From Burkholderiales bacterium (GTDB taxonomy: Bacteria; Pseudomonadota; Gammaproteobacteria; Burkholderiales; Burkholderiaceae_C): a stretch of DNA of 64,000 nt. The position numbers and the translations under genes are program-made. Below are positions 34,004 through 42,799 of this stretch, piece after piece. The stretch spans positions 1,240,001 to 1,304,000 of the forward strand of contig JACRPO010000009.1 in the NCBI GenBank assembly GCA_016223165.1, read 5' to 3'. Positions within the stretch are counted from its first letter, which is position 1; each line of letters opens with the position of its first letter. The notes below the pieces were generated by a model. It was not told where the DNA came from and did no database searches. It saw only the letters and a program-made list of their open reading frames with translations.

Positions 34004-35065
34004 TCAATACGCGAGCGGCAGGTTGACGCGCTTGCCGTCGCGCGCCGACAGGTACATCGCGATGAGCAGCTCGAGCGACTTCAGGCCCTCGCGGCCGTCG
34101 GTCTCGGGCACGGCCTCGCCACGCAGGACGCGGATGACGTTGTCGTAGTACATCGGGTGGCCGAAACCGTAGACCGAGGTGGTCTGGTAGTTCGCGTCGG
34201 CGATGCCGGCGTCCATCTCGTGCGGAGTCTCGAACTCCCAGTGCTGGATCTGGTTGACGGCGACGCCGCCCACGCGCACGCTGCCGCGCTCGCCGAGGAT
34301 GGTGATCGAGCCCTCGAGGTTCTTCGGGTAGGTGAGCATCGTGACATTGATGCTGCCCATGGCGCCGTTGCGCCACTTGAGCGCCGCGACGCCGGTGTCC
34401 TCAACCTCGATGTTGCGCGCCAGCGTGCCGGTGTAGGCCATCACGCTCTCGACCGGGCCGATGAGCCAGTCGAGCAGGTCGACGTAGTGGCTCGCCTGGT
34501 TCATCAGCGCGCCGCCGTCGAACTCCCAGGTACCGCGCCACTCGGCGCTGTCGTAGTAGGACTGCGGGCGTGTCCAGAACACGTTGACGTTGACCATGTA
34601 GATGCGGCCGAAGCGGCCCATCTGCATGCATTGCCTGAGCAGCTGCAGCGTGCGGTTGCGCCGGTTCTGCTTGACGACGAAGAGGCGCACGCCGGCTTCG
34701 TCGCAGGCGCGCACCATCGCCTGGCCGTCGGCCCAGCGCGTGGCCATCGGCTTCTCGGTCATCACGTCGATGCCGGCGGCGGCCACCTCGATCGTCTGGT
34801 GCGAGTGCAGGCCGCTCGGCGTGGTGAGCGCGACGCAGTCGGGCCGCGTGCCCTCGAGCAGGGCGGTGAGGCTCGGGAATCCGGGCGCGCCGGTGCGCTT
34901 GACGGCCGCGGCGAGTGCCGCGGGATCGGTGTCGCACACGGCGACGAGCTCGGCGCGCTCGGCGTGCCGCTCGAGGGACTCGAAGTGGTTGGCCGCGATG
35001 CGGCCGCATCCGACGATCGCGAAGCGCAGCTTGCGGTCGGTGATGGCGGGGCGTTGCAGATGCAC
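34004..35065 (-). CDS. wbpB: WbpB-type UDP-GlcNAcA 3-dehydrogenase
   Basis: A 353-residue Gfo/Idh/MocA oxidoreductase that oxidises C3 of UDP-N-acetylglucosaminuronic acid, working with WbpE (known). Rossmann start [32 protein letters not shown], motif [18 protein letters not shown] and the substrate helix [20 protein letters not shown]. It lies 16 bases below wbpE and 28 above wbpD, so the three form an operon. The WbpA 6-dehydrogenase that would supply its substrate is not in the window. Confidence 0.9.
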   Translation of the reverse strand: MHLQRPAITDRKLRFAIVGCGRIAANHFESLERHAERAELVAVCDTDPAALAAAVKRTGAPGFPSLTALLEGTRPDCVALTTPSGLHSHQTIEVAAAGIDVMTEKPMATRWADGQAMVRACDEAGVRLFVVKQNRRNRTLQLLRQCMQMGRFGRIYMVNVNVFWTRPQSYYDSAEWRGTWEFDGGALMNQASHYVDLLDWLIGPVESVMAYTGTLARNIEVEDTGVAALKWRNGAMGSINVTMLTYPKNLEGSITILGERGSVRVGGVAVNQIQHWEFETPHEMDAGIADANYQTTSVYGFGHPMYYDNVIRVLRGEAVPETDGREGLKSLELLIAMYLSARDGKRVNLPLAY

Positions 35066-35081
35066 GATGCAGGGCCCGGCG

Positions 35082-36236
35082 CTAGTGCGTCACTGCCGTG
35101 GAGGGTGCGCGGGTCGCGGCACCGACTGCCGCCGCGGCCACGGTGCGCACCGCCGCGGCCAGTGCCTGCACCACGCGGTCCTGGTCCGCTTCGCTCAAGT
35201 CGGCGCTCATCGGCAGGCTCAGCACGCGCGCGGCTTCGCGGTCGCTCACCGTGCACGGGTCGGAACCGGCGTATTGGGCGTAGGCCGGTTGCCGGTGCAG
35301 GGGTTTCGGGTAGTGCACGGCGCTGGGCACGCCGGCAGCCTGCAGGGCCGCCTGCACGGCGGCGCGGTCGTCGACCTTCACCGTGTACTGCGCGTAGACG
35401 GAATTGCGGTCGCCGCGCACGGCAATCCGTTGCACGCCGGCCAGGCCGGCCAGCAGGCGCTCGTAGCGCGCGCCGATGGCGGCGCGGCGCTCCAGCTCCC
35501 ACTCGAAGCGCTCGAGCTTGGCCAGCAGCACGGCCGCCTGCAATGTGTCGAGCCGCCCGCCCACGCCCAGGCGCGTATGCACGTAGCGCCCGCTCTGGCC
35601 GTGCACGCGGATCTCGCGCGCCGCCTGCGCGAGCTTGTCATCGTCGGTGAAGAGGGCGCCGCCGTCGCCGTAGCAGCCGAGCGGCTTGCTCGGGAAGAAG
35701 CTGGTGGCGCCGAAGGTGGAAAGCACGCAGGAGCGCTGTCCCTTGTAGACGGCACCGAAGCTCTGCGCCGCATCCTCGATCACCGCCAAGCCGTGCCGCG
35801 CCGCCACGGCGTTGATCTCGTCCATGTCCGCGACCTGCCCGTACAGGCTCACCGGCATGATGGCGCGCGTGCGCGGCGTCACCTGGGCCTCGATGCGAGA
35901 GGCGTCGATGTTGCAGGTATCGGGCTCGATGTCGACGAAGACCGGCCGCCCGCCGGCCAGCACGATCATCTCGGCCGTGGCGGCAAAGGTGAACGGCGTC
36001 GTGATCACCTCTTCGCCGGCCTTGAGGTCGAGCGCCATGAGTGCGATCAGCAGCGCCTCGGTGCCGCTGGCCACGGTGATGCAGTGGCGCGAACCGGTGA
36101 ACCTGGTCAGCGCCTCCTCGAGCTCCTTGACCTCCGGGCCGAGGATGTACTGGCCATGGTCGAGAACCTGCTGGATGCGGGCGTCGATGCGGGGCTTGAG
36201 CGCCGCATACTGCGCCTTGAGATCGGTGAATTGCAT
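35082..36236 (-). CDS. wbpE: WbpE-type PLP aminotransferase
   Basis: A 384-residue DegT-family aminotransferase that aminates C3 of the keto-uronate made by WbpB, using glutamate. Visible: [20 protein letters not shown] at the N-terminus, [36 protein letters not shown] and the PLP-lysine segment [18 protein letters not shown]. Genes of this opening (FTDLKAQY) are typical WbpE/WlbC proteins. ATG at 36236 is the first gene of the leftward polysaccharide train; a TACAAT box lies 27-32 bases upstream. Confidence 0.91.
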   Translation of the reverse strand: MQFTDLKAQYAALKPRIDARIQQVLDHGQYILGPEVKELEEALTRFTGSRHCITVASGTEALLIALMALDLKAGEEVITTPFTFAATAEMIVLAGGRPVFVDIEPDTCNIDASRIEAQVTPRTRAIMPVSLYGQVADMDEINAVAARHGLAVIEDAAQSFGAVYKGQRSCVLSTFGATSFFPSKPLGCYGDGGALFTDDDKLAQAAREIRVHGQSGRYVHTRLGVGGRLDTLQAAVLLAKLERFEWELERRAAIGARYERLLAGLAGVQRIAVRGDRNSVYAQYTVKVDDRAAVQAALQAAGVPSAVHYPKPLHRQPAYAQYAGSDPCTVSDREAARVLSLPMSADLSEADQDRVVQALAAAVRTVAAAAVGAATRAPSTAVTH

Positions 36237-36262
36237 GGGCAGCCCGGGAAAGAAGGGTCGGG

Positions 36263-36268
36263 ATTGTA
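36263..36268 (-). promoter_or_regulatory. Candidate -10 box for the leftward wbpE train
   Basis: Read on the minus strand this is TACAAT, one base from consensus, in an AT-rich island of an otherwise GC-rich gap. It would start transcription near 36256, about 20 bases before the wbpE ATG. No good -35 box is seen 16-18 bases upstream, so confidence is low. Confidence 0.35.
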
Positions 36269-36291
36269 AGTGTGCGCCCCCCGCCGCCTCC

Positions 36292-36297
36292 TAGAAT
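36292..36297 (+). promoter_or_regulatory. Candidate -10 box for lysS
   Basis: TAGAAT in the 158-base divergent gap between wbpE and lysS. It would give a leader of about 90 bases before the lysS ATG at 36395. No clear -35 box is present; the call rests on position and the -10 match. Confidence 0.3.
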
Positions 36298-36394
36298 CGC
36301 CCGCGAATTCAACAGGTTGCCCAGACCACCGGAACTCCTCCGGCAGACGGCTCGGGCACCGCGCGAGCCCCTCCTCCCGAGCCCCCGAGCCCTC

Positions 36395-37936
36395 ATGTCC
36401 GACGACAACCAACTCATCGCCGAGCGACGCGAGAAGCTCGCCGCCTTGCGCCGGCAAGGCGTGGCCTTCCCGAACGACTTCAAGCCCGGCCACCACGCGG
36501 CCGACCTGCACCATCGCCACGGGCAGGTGCCCAATGAGGAACTGGAGCCGCAGGCCATCGCCGTCAGCGTCGGCGGGCGCATGATGCTCAAGCGCGTCAT
36601 GGGCAAGGCTTGCTTCGCGACGCTGCAGGACTCCTCCGGGCGCATCCAGCTGTACGTGACGCAGGACGCCGTCGGCGCCGAGGCGCTGGCCGCCTTCAAG
36701 CACTGGGACCTCGGCGACATCGTCGGCTGCGAGGGCACGCTCTTCCGCACCAAGACCGGCGAGCTCTCGGTGAAGGCGACGAAGATCCGCCTCGTCACCA
36801 AGAGCCTGCGCCCGCTGCCGGACAAGTTCCACGGCATGACCGACCAGGAGCAGAAGTACCGCCAGCGCTATGTCGATCTGCTGACCGACGATGCCGCGCG
36901 CGCCCGCTTCGTCGCGCGCAGCAAGGCGGTGGCGTCGATCCGCAACTTCATGGTCGAGCACGGCTTTCTCGAGGTGGAGACGCCGATGCTCCACCCCATC
37001 CCGGGCGGCGCGAACGCCAAGCCCTTCGTCACGCACCACAACGCGCTCGAGCAGGAGATGTTCCTGCGCATCGCGCCCGAGCTCTACCTGAAGCGGCTGC
37101 TGGTCGGTGGCTTCGAGCGCGTCTTCGAGATCAACCGCAACTTCCGCAACGAAGGGCTCTCGGTCCGTCACAACCCCGAGTTCACGATGATGGAGTTCTA
37201 CTCGGCGTGGTGGACGCACCATGACCTGATGGACTTCACCGAACAGTTGCTGCGCCACGCGGCGCGCGCCGCCAGCGGCTCGGCGGTGGTGAGCTACGGC
37301 GGCCGCGAGGTGGACCTCGAGGAGCCTTTCGCGCGCCTCACCGTGCGCGAGGCGCTCATCGCCCACGCCGGCGTGAGCGCCGCCGAGGCGGTCGACACCG
37401 CCACGCTGCACGCCAGGCTGAAGGCGCAGGGCGAGGAGCCACCGGCACACTGGACACTCGCCGAGCTGCAGTTCGGCCTCTTCGAGGCCGTCGTCGAAGA
37501 CAAGCTCTGGCAGCCGACCTACATCGTCGACTACCCGGTCGAGGTGTCGCCGCTGGCGCGCGCCTCCGACCAGGACCCGACGGTCACCGAACGCTTCGAG
37601 CTCTTCATCACCGGGCGCGAGATCGCCAACGGCTTCTCCGAGCTCAACGACGCCGAGGACCAGGCGGCGCGCTTCGCCGCGCAGGCCGCCAACAAGGAGG
37701 CCGGTGACGAGGAGGCGATGTACTACGACGCCGACTTCATCCGCGCGCTCGAGTACGGCATGCCGCCGGCCGGCGGCTGCGGTGTCGGCATCGACCGCCT
37801 GGTGATGCTGCTCACCGACAGCCCGAGCATCCGCGACGTGATCCTGTTCCCGGCGCTGCGGCGCGAGAGCGGCGAGCCGGCCCTTCGGCCGGGCGCGGGC
37901 GATGCCGGCGCGGCGCCACCGCAACCGGAGCCCTGA
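36395..37936 (+). CDS. lysS: Lysyl-tRNA synthetase, class II
   Basis: A 513-residue LysRS. The N-terminal OB-fold anticodon domain holds [20 protein letters not shown]. The class-II core shows motif 1 near [20 protein letters not shown], motif 2 in [20 protein letters not shown] and motif 3 in [20 protein letters not shown]. The last ~23 residues are an Ala/Pro/Gly-rich tail after the usual end. ATG at 36395 is preferred to an upstream in-frame start at 36272, because the usual [15 protein letters not shown] beginning starts here. It marks the end of the polysaccharide locus and the start of housekeeping genes. Confidence 0.97.
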   Translation: MSDDNQLIAERREKLAALRRQGVAFPNDFKPGHHAADLHHRHGQVPNEELEPQAIAVSVGGRMMLKRVMGKACFATLQDSSGRIQLYVTQDAVGAEALAAFKHWDLGDIVGCEGTLFRTKTGELSVKATKIRLVTKSLRPLPDKFHGMTDQEQKYRQRYVDLLTDDAARARFVARSKAVASIRNFMVEHGFLEVETPMLHPIPGGANAKPFVTHHNALEQEMFLRIAPELYLKRLLVGGFERVFEINRNFRNEGLSVRHNPEFTMMEFYSAWWTHHDLMDFTEQLLRHAARAASGSAVVSYGGREVDLEEPFARLTVREALIAHAGVSAAEAVDTATLHARLKAQGEEPPAHWTLAELQFGLFEAVVEDKLWQPTYIVDYPVEVSPLARASDQDPTVTERFELFITGREIANGFSELNDAEDQAARFAAQAANKEAGDEEAMYYDADFIRALEYGMPPAGGCGVGIDRLVMLLTDSPSIRDVILFPALRRESGEPALRPGAGDAGAAPPQPEP

Positions 37937-37938
37937 CG

Positions 37939-38493
37939 ATGGCCGATGCCGGCCTCGATTCGCTCAGCGCGATCGAGGCGGCGCTGTGGCGCGAGCTGGC
38001 CGCGGCCGCGCACGACGTGCAGCACGGATGGCGGCGCCTCGTGCTCGCCACGCGCGCGGCCGACGCCGCCGATGCGCGCACGCTCGTGCTGCGCGAGCTC
38101 GACGCCGATCAACGCCTGCTGCTCTTCTACACCGACGCACGCAGCGCCAAGGTGCTGCAGATCGCGCACCGCCCCGCCGGCACGCTGGTGGGCTGGTGCG
38201 CGGCGCTCTCCTGGCAGGTGCGCATGCGCGCGCGCCTCGACGTGCAGACCGAAGGGCTCGCCGTCTCGTCGCGCTGGGCCCGGCTCGCGCTCACGCCCTC
38301 GGCGCAGGACTACCTGGCACCAGCCGCACCCGGCACGCCTGTCGACGCCGGCTCCGTGCCGCCGCCGGGAGGTCGCACGCACTTCGCACTGCTGAGCGCG
38401 CGCATCGAATCGATCGACTGGCTCGAGCTCGGCGAGCACGCGCACCGGCGCGCGTCGTTCGACGCGGCCGGTGCACGCTGGCTGGTGCCCTGA
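37939..38493 (+). CDS. PNPOx-like flavoprotein (pyridoxamine-phosphate-oxidase-related)
   Basis: A 184-residue split-barrel protein of the Pyridox_oxase_2 (alr4036-like) group: WRRLVLATRAADAADARTLV, FYTDARSAKVLQIAHRPAGT and MRARLDVQTEGLAVSSRWA. It probably binds FMN; the substrate is unknown. It lacks the C-terminal PNPOx dimerisation segment of true PdxH. ATG lies 2 bases after lysS, so it is co-transcribed. Confidence 0.78.
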   Translation: MADAGLDSLSAIEAALWRELAAAAHDVQHGWRRLVLATRAADAADARTLVLRELDADQRLLLFYTDARSAKVLQIAHRPAGTLVGWCAALSWQVRMRARLDVQTEGLAVSSRWARLALTPSAQDYLAPAAPGTPVDAGSVPPPGGRTHFALLSARIESIDWLELGEHAHRRASFDAAGARWLVP

Positions 38494-38526
38494 GGGGCGA
38501 GCGATCGCCCGGCCGACCGCCCGGCC

Positions 38527-38550
38527 GCCCGGCCGCCGAGACGGCCGGGC
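38527..38550. terminator. Hairpin between convergent genes
   Basis: A 9-base perfect stem (GCCCGGCCG / CGGCCGGGC) with a 6-base loop lies midway between the convergent flavoprotein and DUF4148-like genes. No T-run follows on either side. GCCCGGCC units are also repeated just upstream, so alternative stems are possible. Confidence 0.5.
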
Positions 38551-38587
38551 GAACCGGGCGACGATCAGGGCGATGGGGGGCGCCCGA

Positions 38588-38965
38588 TCAGCGCGAAGCG
38601 ACGATGCGCTCGGCCACGTGGCGCGAGGGCTGCACGCGCGCCAGTGCGAACGAACCGCTGTCCTCGCCGTACCAGGCGCTTTCCACGCCCGCACGGTTGG
38701 CGACGATCGCCTCGACACGCACGTCGTCGCGGCTGCGCAGCGACTTCGCCGCCGCCATGTGGTCGTAGGAGAACGACAGCACCTTGGTCCAGCCGTCGGC
38801 GCGGGCCTGGAACAGTTCGGCCTGGACCTGGTCGCGGCTCTTGGGCTGGGCGAAGACGACCGTGGACTGGTCCTCGGGCATCGGGCTTTCGGCGTGCGCG
38901 GTCACGGCAGCGGCCAGCGAGAGCAGCACGACGGTGGGGTAGACGAACGACTTGAACGTGTTCAT
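38588..38965 (-). CDS. DUF4148-like small exported protein
   Basis: A 125-residue protein with a clear signal peptide (MNTFKSFVYP then VVLLSLAAAVTAHAES, cleavage probably after AHA). The mature part contains KSRDQVQAELFQARADG, like the short repeat seen in DUF4148 proteins of Burkholderiales. It ends with a stretch unlike that family. Function unknown; periplasmic location inferred. ATG at 38965 is chosen because AGGAG lies ideally 6-10 bases upstream. An in-frame ATG ten codons earlier (38995) has no such site. Confidence 0.75.
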   Translation of the reverse strand: MNTFKSFVYPTVVLLSLAAAVTAHAESPMPEDQSTVVFAQPKSRDQVQAELFQARADGWTKVLSFSYDHMAAAKSLRSRDDVRVEAIVANRAGVESAWYGEDSGSFALARVQPSRHVAERIVASR

Positions 38966-39202
38966 GAAGGGCTCCTGAAGGTTTGGCTGTGGCATCCGAT
39001 GAAGGTTGGGGGCTGCGATCGGTGGATGCCCGACCGGCGCTGTCCATGCCCTGCAGTGTGCTGATCGGAGCGACGCAGAGAAACGGGACGCGGCTCAACG
39101 CAGCATTCGCCTCAGCGAAACAATTTCAGGTGCAATGACTCGCCACCGCGGCGAACGCGCCTCGGTGCGACGACCTTCTCGCGCCCCGCCCGGGGAGCGC
39201 GC
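38966..39202. other. 237-base gap upstream of the DUF4148-like gene
   Basis: The longest gene-free stretch in the window. It holds the AGGAG site of the DUF4148-like gene, an AT-rich patch at about 39115-39135 that may carry its promoter, and a hairpin just after the enoyl-CoA hydratase stop (39180-39201). No open frame with coding features is seen. Confidence 0.6.
39180..39201 (-). terminator. Hairpin after enoyl-CoA hydratase gene
   Basis: CGCG-CCCCG / GGGG-A-GCGCG forms a stem of about eight pairs with one bulged A, starting 2 bases after the stop of the leftward enoyl-CoA hydratase gene. No T-run is seen. Confidence 0.4.
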
Positions 39203-39991
39203 TCAGCTACCGATGAAACGCGGCGCGCGCTTCTCGAGGAAGGCGGCCATGCCTTCCTTCTGATCGGCGGTGGCGAAGAGCGAGTGGAAGACGCGCCGTT
39301 CGAACATCACGCCGTCGGCGAGCGTGCCCTCGAAGGCGCGGTTCACGCACTCCTTGGCAAGGGCGACGCTCGGCCCCGAAAGCACGTTGATCGCCTCGGC
39401 CGCGGCGAGCACCTCGTCGAGCAGCCTGTCGGCCGGCACGATGCGCGAGACGAGGCCGGCGCGCTCGGCCTCGGCCGCGTCCATCATGCGCGCGGTGAGC
39501 ACCATGTCCATCGCCTTGCTCTTGCCCACGGCGCGCGGCAGGCGTTGCGTGCCGCCGGCGCCGGGCACGATGCCGATCTTGATCTCGGGCTGGCCGAAGC
39601 GCGCCGTCTCGGCGGCGATGATGAAGTCGCACATCATTGCCAGCTCGCAGCCGCCGCCGAGCGCGAAGCCGGCGACGGCGGCGATGACGGGCTTGCGCAC
39701 CTGGCGGATCGTCTCCCAGTTGCGCGTGATGAAGGGCTCGGCCAGCGCCTCGGCGTAGGTCTTCTTCGCCATCGCGGCGATGTCCGCACCGGCCGCGAAG
39801 GCGCGCTCGTTGCCGGTGATGACGATGCAGCCGATGCCCTCGTCGGCGTCGGCAGCGAGCAGCGCGCGGCCGAGCTCGTCCATCAGCTCGCCGTTCAAGG
39901 CGTTCATCTGCTTGGGTCGGTTCAGGCGCAGCAGCGCCGTCTTGCGCGCACCCTCGCCACGCCGCTCGACCAGGACCAGGGGCTCGCTCAT
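39203..39991 (-). CDS. Enoyl-CoA hydratase (crotonase family)
   Basis: A 262-residue crotonase-fold enzyme, adding water across the 2,3 double bond of an enoyl-CoA in fatty-acid breakdown. The oxyanion-hole segments are NERAFAAGADIAAMAKKTY and VAGFALGGGCELAMMCD. The two catalytic glutamates are present: in GCELAMMCD and in GQPEIKIGIVPGAGGTQRLP. Length and motifs match the short-chain EchA/PaaF group. A GATAAT box read on the minus strand at 40032-40037 may be its promoter. Confidence 0.92.
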   Translation of the reverse strand: MSEPLVLVERRGEGARKTALLRLNRPKQMNALNGELMDELGRALLAADADEGIGCIVITGNERAFAAGADIAAMAKKTYAEALAEPFITRNWETIRQVRKPVIAAVAGFALGGGCELAMMCDFIIAAETARFGQPEIKIGIVPGAGGTQRLPRAVGKSKAMDMVLTARMMDAAEAERAGLVSRIVPADRLLDEVLAAAEAINVLSGPSVALAKECVNRAFEGTLADGVMFERRVFHSLFATADQKEGMAAFLEKRAPRFIGS

Positions 39992-40031
39992 CGTCGATCA
40001 CCTCGAGTGGATTGCAGTGGAAGTGCGCCAA

Positions 40032-40037
40032 ATTATC
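40032..40037 (-). promoter_or_regulatory. Candidate -10 box for the enoyl-CoA hydratase gene
   Basis: GATAAT on the minus strand, in an AT-rich island 41-46 bases before the ATG at 39991. No convincing -35 box is seen. Confidence 0.3.
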
Positions 40038-40160
40038 CCAATGGCGGGGAAGGTACCGGCCGAAGTGTCGGGTGCCGGCGTAAGCTCGCGGTAAGCTCCT
40101 CGATCCGGGAGGGCGCCGCAGCAACGGTGATGGACTGTGCAGCCCGTTTCTCACTGACCC

Positions 40161-40634
40161 ATGCCGATCATCTACCGCAAGACCGCCAAGGGCCTGGCCG
40201 AGATCGAGACGCGCGTCTACAAGCTCTCGCCGCGCTTGCGCAGCGTCTTGATCATGATCGACGGCAAGCGCAGTGACGCCGAGTTGCTGCAGATGCTGCC
40301 GCAGGCCGCCGAGGTGCTGGCCGCACTCGTGCAGGACGACTTCATCGCCGAGTTCGCACGCACGAGCGCCGCGACGCCGGCCCCTGCTCCGGCCGAGCCG
40401 GAGCGCACGGTCATCCGCGGCCCGCAGCCGAGCTTCGAGGCCATGCGCCGCGACCTGCTGCGCGCCTTCAACGACCGCCTCGGGCCGGCCGGCGAGGGCA
40501 TGGCCCTGCGGCTGGAGAAGGCGCGCAACGAGACCGAATTCCGAGCCCTGCTGCCGGCCGCCGTGCAGCTCGTGTCGACGCTGCAGGGCCGCGACGCAGC
40601 CGACGCCTTCATGGCGCGCATCAACGCCTGGTGA
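40161..40634 (+). CDS. Conserved hypothetical protein
   Basis: A 157-residue soluble protein I cannot assign. The first ~70 residues look like a small helical, perhaps winged-helix, domain (GLAEIETRVYKLSPRLRSVL, IDGKRSDAELLQMLP). A Pro/Ala linker (TPAPAPAEPE) leads to a second helical part (SFEAMRRDLLRAFNDRLGP, ATVQL-like helices). It stands alone and converges with the DUF3108 gene. A role in sensing or as an adaptor is possible but nothing in the sequence shows it. Confidence 0.7.
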   Translation: MPIIYRKTAKGLAEIETRVYKLSPRLRSVLIMIDGKRSDAELLQMLPQAAEVLAALVQDDFIAEFARTSAATPAPAPAEPERTVIRGPQPSFEAMRRDLLRAFNDRLGPAGEGMALRLEKARNETEFRALLPAAVQLVSTLQGRDAADAFMARINAW

Positions 40635-40673
40635 GGTCGTGCCGGCGGTTCGGCGCCGCAGCGCCTTGACTCC

Positions 40674-41777
40674 TCAGCGCCGGGACTCCGCCTGTTGCGG
40701 CAGGCGCTCCAGGTGCAGGTCGACGTAGGTTTCCTCGTCCTGGCGGATGAGGATGCGCACGGGCAGGTACTGCAGCGTCGGCGCGACCCAGAACTCGGCC
40801 ACCAGGTCGCCACCCGCACCGCCTGCCGCCGGTGGCGGACGCCGCGGACGCACATGCACGGCCTCGATGGCACCCACCGGCGTGTGCAGCGTCGTCTCGC
40901 CGACCACCTCGTAGGTCCAGACCTCGACGCGGCGCGCCAGGGCGAGCGGTAGCTGCACCGTCGAGCCGACAAGCAGCCGCGCCGGCTGCGTCGTGAACAG
41001 CCACGTCATCTGCACGAACTGGCTGGCGCTGTCCTGCACGCCGGCCGGCCGCGGCACCTGGCGGCCGTTGGGCAGCAGCACGCGGTCGGGGTCGAGCAGG
41101 ATCGAGAAGCGCCGCGGCGTGCGCAGCACCACCTGCGTCTCCTCGTCGTAGCGGCGCGGCTCCAGGCCGCCGGCGGTGACGAGGCCATCGCTCTGGATCT
41201 GGCGCGTCACCAGCGGCGCGAAGGGCGGGCCGATGCCGACCTCGAGCGAGACCTGGTAGCGGTCGCCGGCCAGGCGCCACTCGACACGCGCCTGGCCCTC
41301 GACGGGCCCGTGGTAGTTGCCGGTGAGCAGGTACGACAGGCGCGTCGACGGCGGCCACTCGAAGGCCGGTGCGGCTGGCGCCGCCGCCACGCCGCGCTCG
41401 AGGGTCGCCGCTGCCGCAGCGCCAGCCGCGGCAGCGGCGGCGATGGCGGGCACCGCCAGCGCACCGGCGATGGAGGGCGCCGAAGCGATCTCGGGCAGCG
41501 GATCGCCGGCCGTCCCGGCCGCGGGCTCGCGCAAGGCCTCGTCCAGCACGAGAGGCGCACGCTCTTCGCCGGCCTGAGCTGCCGGCGCTGATGCCGCGCG
41601 CAGCGGACGCATCGCTCGCAGCACACGCGTGGCCGCCTCGGGTGGGGCGGCCGGCAGCGCGGGCTTCAACTCGCGCACGAAGCTCACTTCGATGCGCGGC
41701 GGCGCCTGCGAGCCTTCGCCGAGGCCGAAGCGGTCGGCCGGCCACAGCACCACGAGCGCCAGGTGCAGCGCCGCCAC
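40674..41777 (-). CDS. DUF3108 domain protein
   Basis: About 367 residues. The C-terminal two-thirds match the DUF3108 pattern of a periplasmic beta-rich protein (TRLSYLLTGNYHGPVEGQAR, LEPRRYDEETQVVLRTPRR, VWTYEVVGETTLHTPVGAIE). An Ala-rich linker joins it to the N-terminus, as in TonB-like anchored proteins. The only standard start is GTG at 41777, but it cuts into what looks like a membrane helix. The frame stays open for 37 codons above it and encodes RARAPWLLAWPVAALHLALV, with no ATG, GTG or TTG. A rare start codon or a sequence error is possible. Function unknown. Confidence 0.75.
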   Translation of the reverse strand: MAALHLALVVLWPADRFGLGEGSQAPPRIEVSFVRELKPALPAAPPEAATRVLRAMRPLRAASAPAAQAGEERAPLVLDEALREPAAGTAGDPLPEIASAPSIAGALAVPAIAAAAAAGAAAAATLERGVAAAPAAPAFEWPPSTRLSYLLTGNYHGPVEGQARVEWRLAGDRYQVSLEVGIGPPFAPLVTRQIQSDGLVTAGGLEPRRYDEETQVVLRTPRRFSILLDPDRVLLPNGRQVPRPAGVQDSASQFVQMTWLFTTQPARLLVGSTVQLPLALARRVEVWTYEVVGETTLHTPVGAIEAVHVRPRRPPPAAGGAGGDLVAEFWVAPTLQYLPVRILIRQDEETYVDLHLERLPQQAESRR

Positions 41778-41914
41778 CGGCCAGGCAAGGAGCCACGGCG
41801 CGCGGGCGCGAAGGCGGTGGCGGGCCGGACCGCCCGCCGCTCGGTCGAGGACGGCCCGCGGCGAGGGAGCTGGGATCGTGCTCAGGGGTCAGGGGCCAGG
41901 GCCCGGGCCGGTGG

Positions 41915-42751
41915 TCACGACTTGCGCGCGGCCTGCGCGAGCAGCTTTTCCAGCATCTCGCCGGGGATCGCGCCGGGCTTGCGCGTGCCGTCCTCGAACA
42001 GCACGGCCGGCGTGCCGTTGATGCGGTGCTTGCGCCCGAACTCGAGGTTGCGGTCGATGCCGGCGACGTCGCAGCCGGGCTTGGCCGGCTCGGGCGCCAC
42101 GCCGTCGAGCATCCAGGCGCGCCAGGCCTTGCCGCCGTCCTTGGCGCACCAGATGGCGCGCGACTTGGTGGTCGAGTCCGGGCCCAGGATGGGCAGGAGG
42201 AAGGTGTAGACGGTGAGGTCCTTCACCGCCGCGAGGTCGCGCTCGAAGCGCTTGCAGTAGCCGCAGTTGGGGTCGACGAAGACCGCCACCTTGCGCGCCC
42301 CGCTGCCCTGCTTGATGACGATGGCGTCCTTCAGTGGCAACTGCGCGAAGTCGATCGCCAGCAGTTTTTCCAGGCGCTGCTCGGTGAGGTCGGTGCGCGT
42401 GCGCGTCTCGATGATCGCGCCCTGCACGATGACGTGGTCGCCGGCGGCGTCGGCATAGAGGATCTCGGTGCCGTTGTAGCGCACCTCGTAGAGGCCGGCG
42501 ATCGGCGAACGCGAGATCTCGTCGATGGCCGGCATCTTCGGGATGCGTTCGGCGAGCGCCTTGCGGATGGCGGCCTGCACGGCGGCATCGACGGGGCCGA
42601 CTGTGACGGTGGTCGCGGTGGCGGCCGCCGCAGCAGGACCGGTGTCCGGAGCACCGGCGCGGGCCGCCTTGTCCTTGGACTCCGAGGCGCCGCCGCAGGC
42701 GGCCGCGAAGACGGCGAAGGCGAGGGCGATGGTGAAGCGCGGCGCGTTCAT
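41915..42751 (-). CDS. dsbC: Thiol:disulfide interchange protein DsbC
   Basis: A 278-residue periplasmic disulfide isomerase. An N-terminal signal segment ends in AVFAAACGG, which might be a lipobox; otherwise it is an ordinary signal peptide. A DsbC dimerisation domain follows (IDEISRSPIAGLYEVRYNG), then the thioredoxin domain with active site C163-GY-C166 (VDPNCGYCKRFE) and the cis-proline loop INGTPAVLFEDG. ATG at 42751 is chosen because AAGGA lies 9 bases upstream; another ATG three codons before (42760) lies right on that site. Confidence 0.92.
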   Translation of the reverse strand: MNAPRFTIALAFAVFAAACGGASESKDKAARAGAPDTGPAAAAATATTVTVGPVDAAVQAAIRKALAERIPKMPAIDEISRSPIAGLYEVRYNGTEILYADAAGDHVIVQGAIIETRTRTDLTEQRLEKLLAIDFAQLPLKDAIVIKQGSGARKVAVFVDPNCGYCKRFERDLAAVKDLTVYTFLLPILGPDSTTKSRAIWCAKDGGKAWRAWMLDGVAPEPAKPGCDVAGIDRNLEFGRKHRINGTPAVLFEDGTRKPGAIPGEMLEKLLAQAARKS

Positions 42752-42799
42752 GATGATCATTCCTTGGTTCGCGCCTGGCGCGCGTGCATCGGCGAAGGG

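Noticed and set aside
36272-36394. An upstream start for lysS adding 41 residues
   Set aside because: The added part is Pro/Arg-rich, not like LysRS, and would include the -10-like box; ATG 36395 begins the normal LysRS N-terminus.
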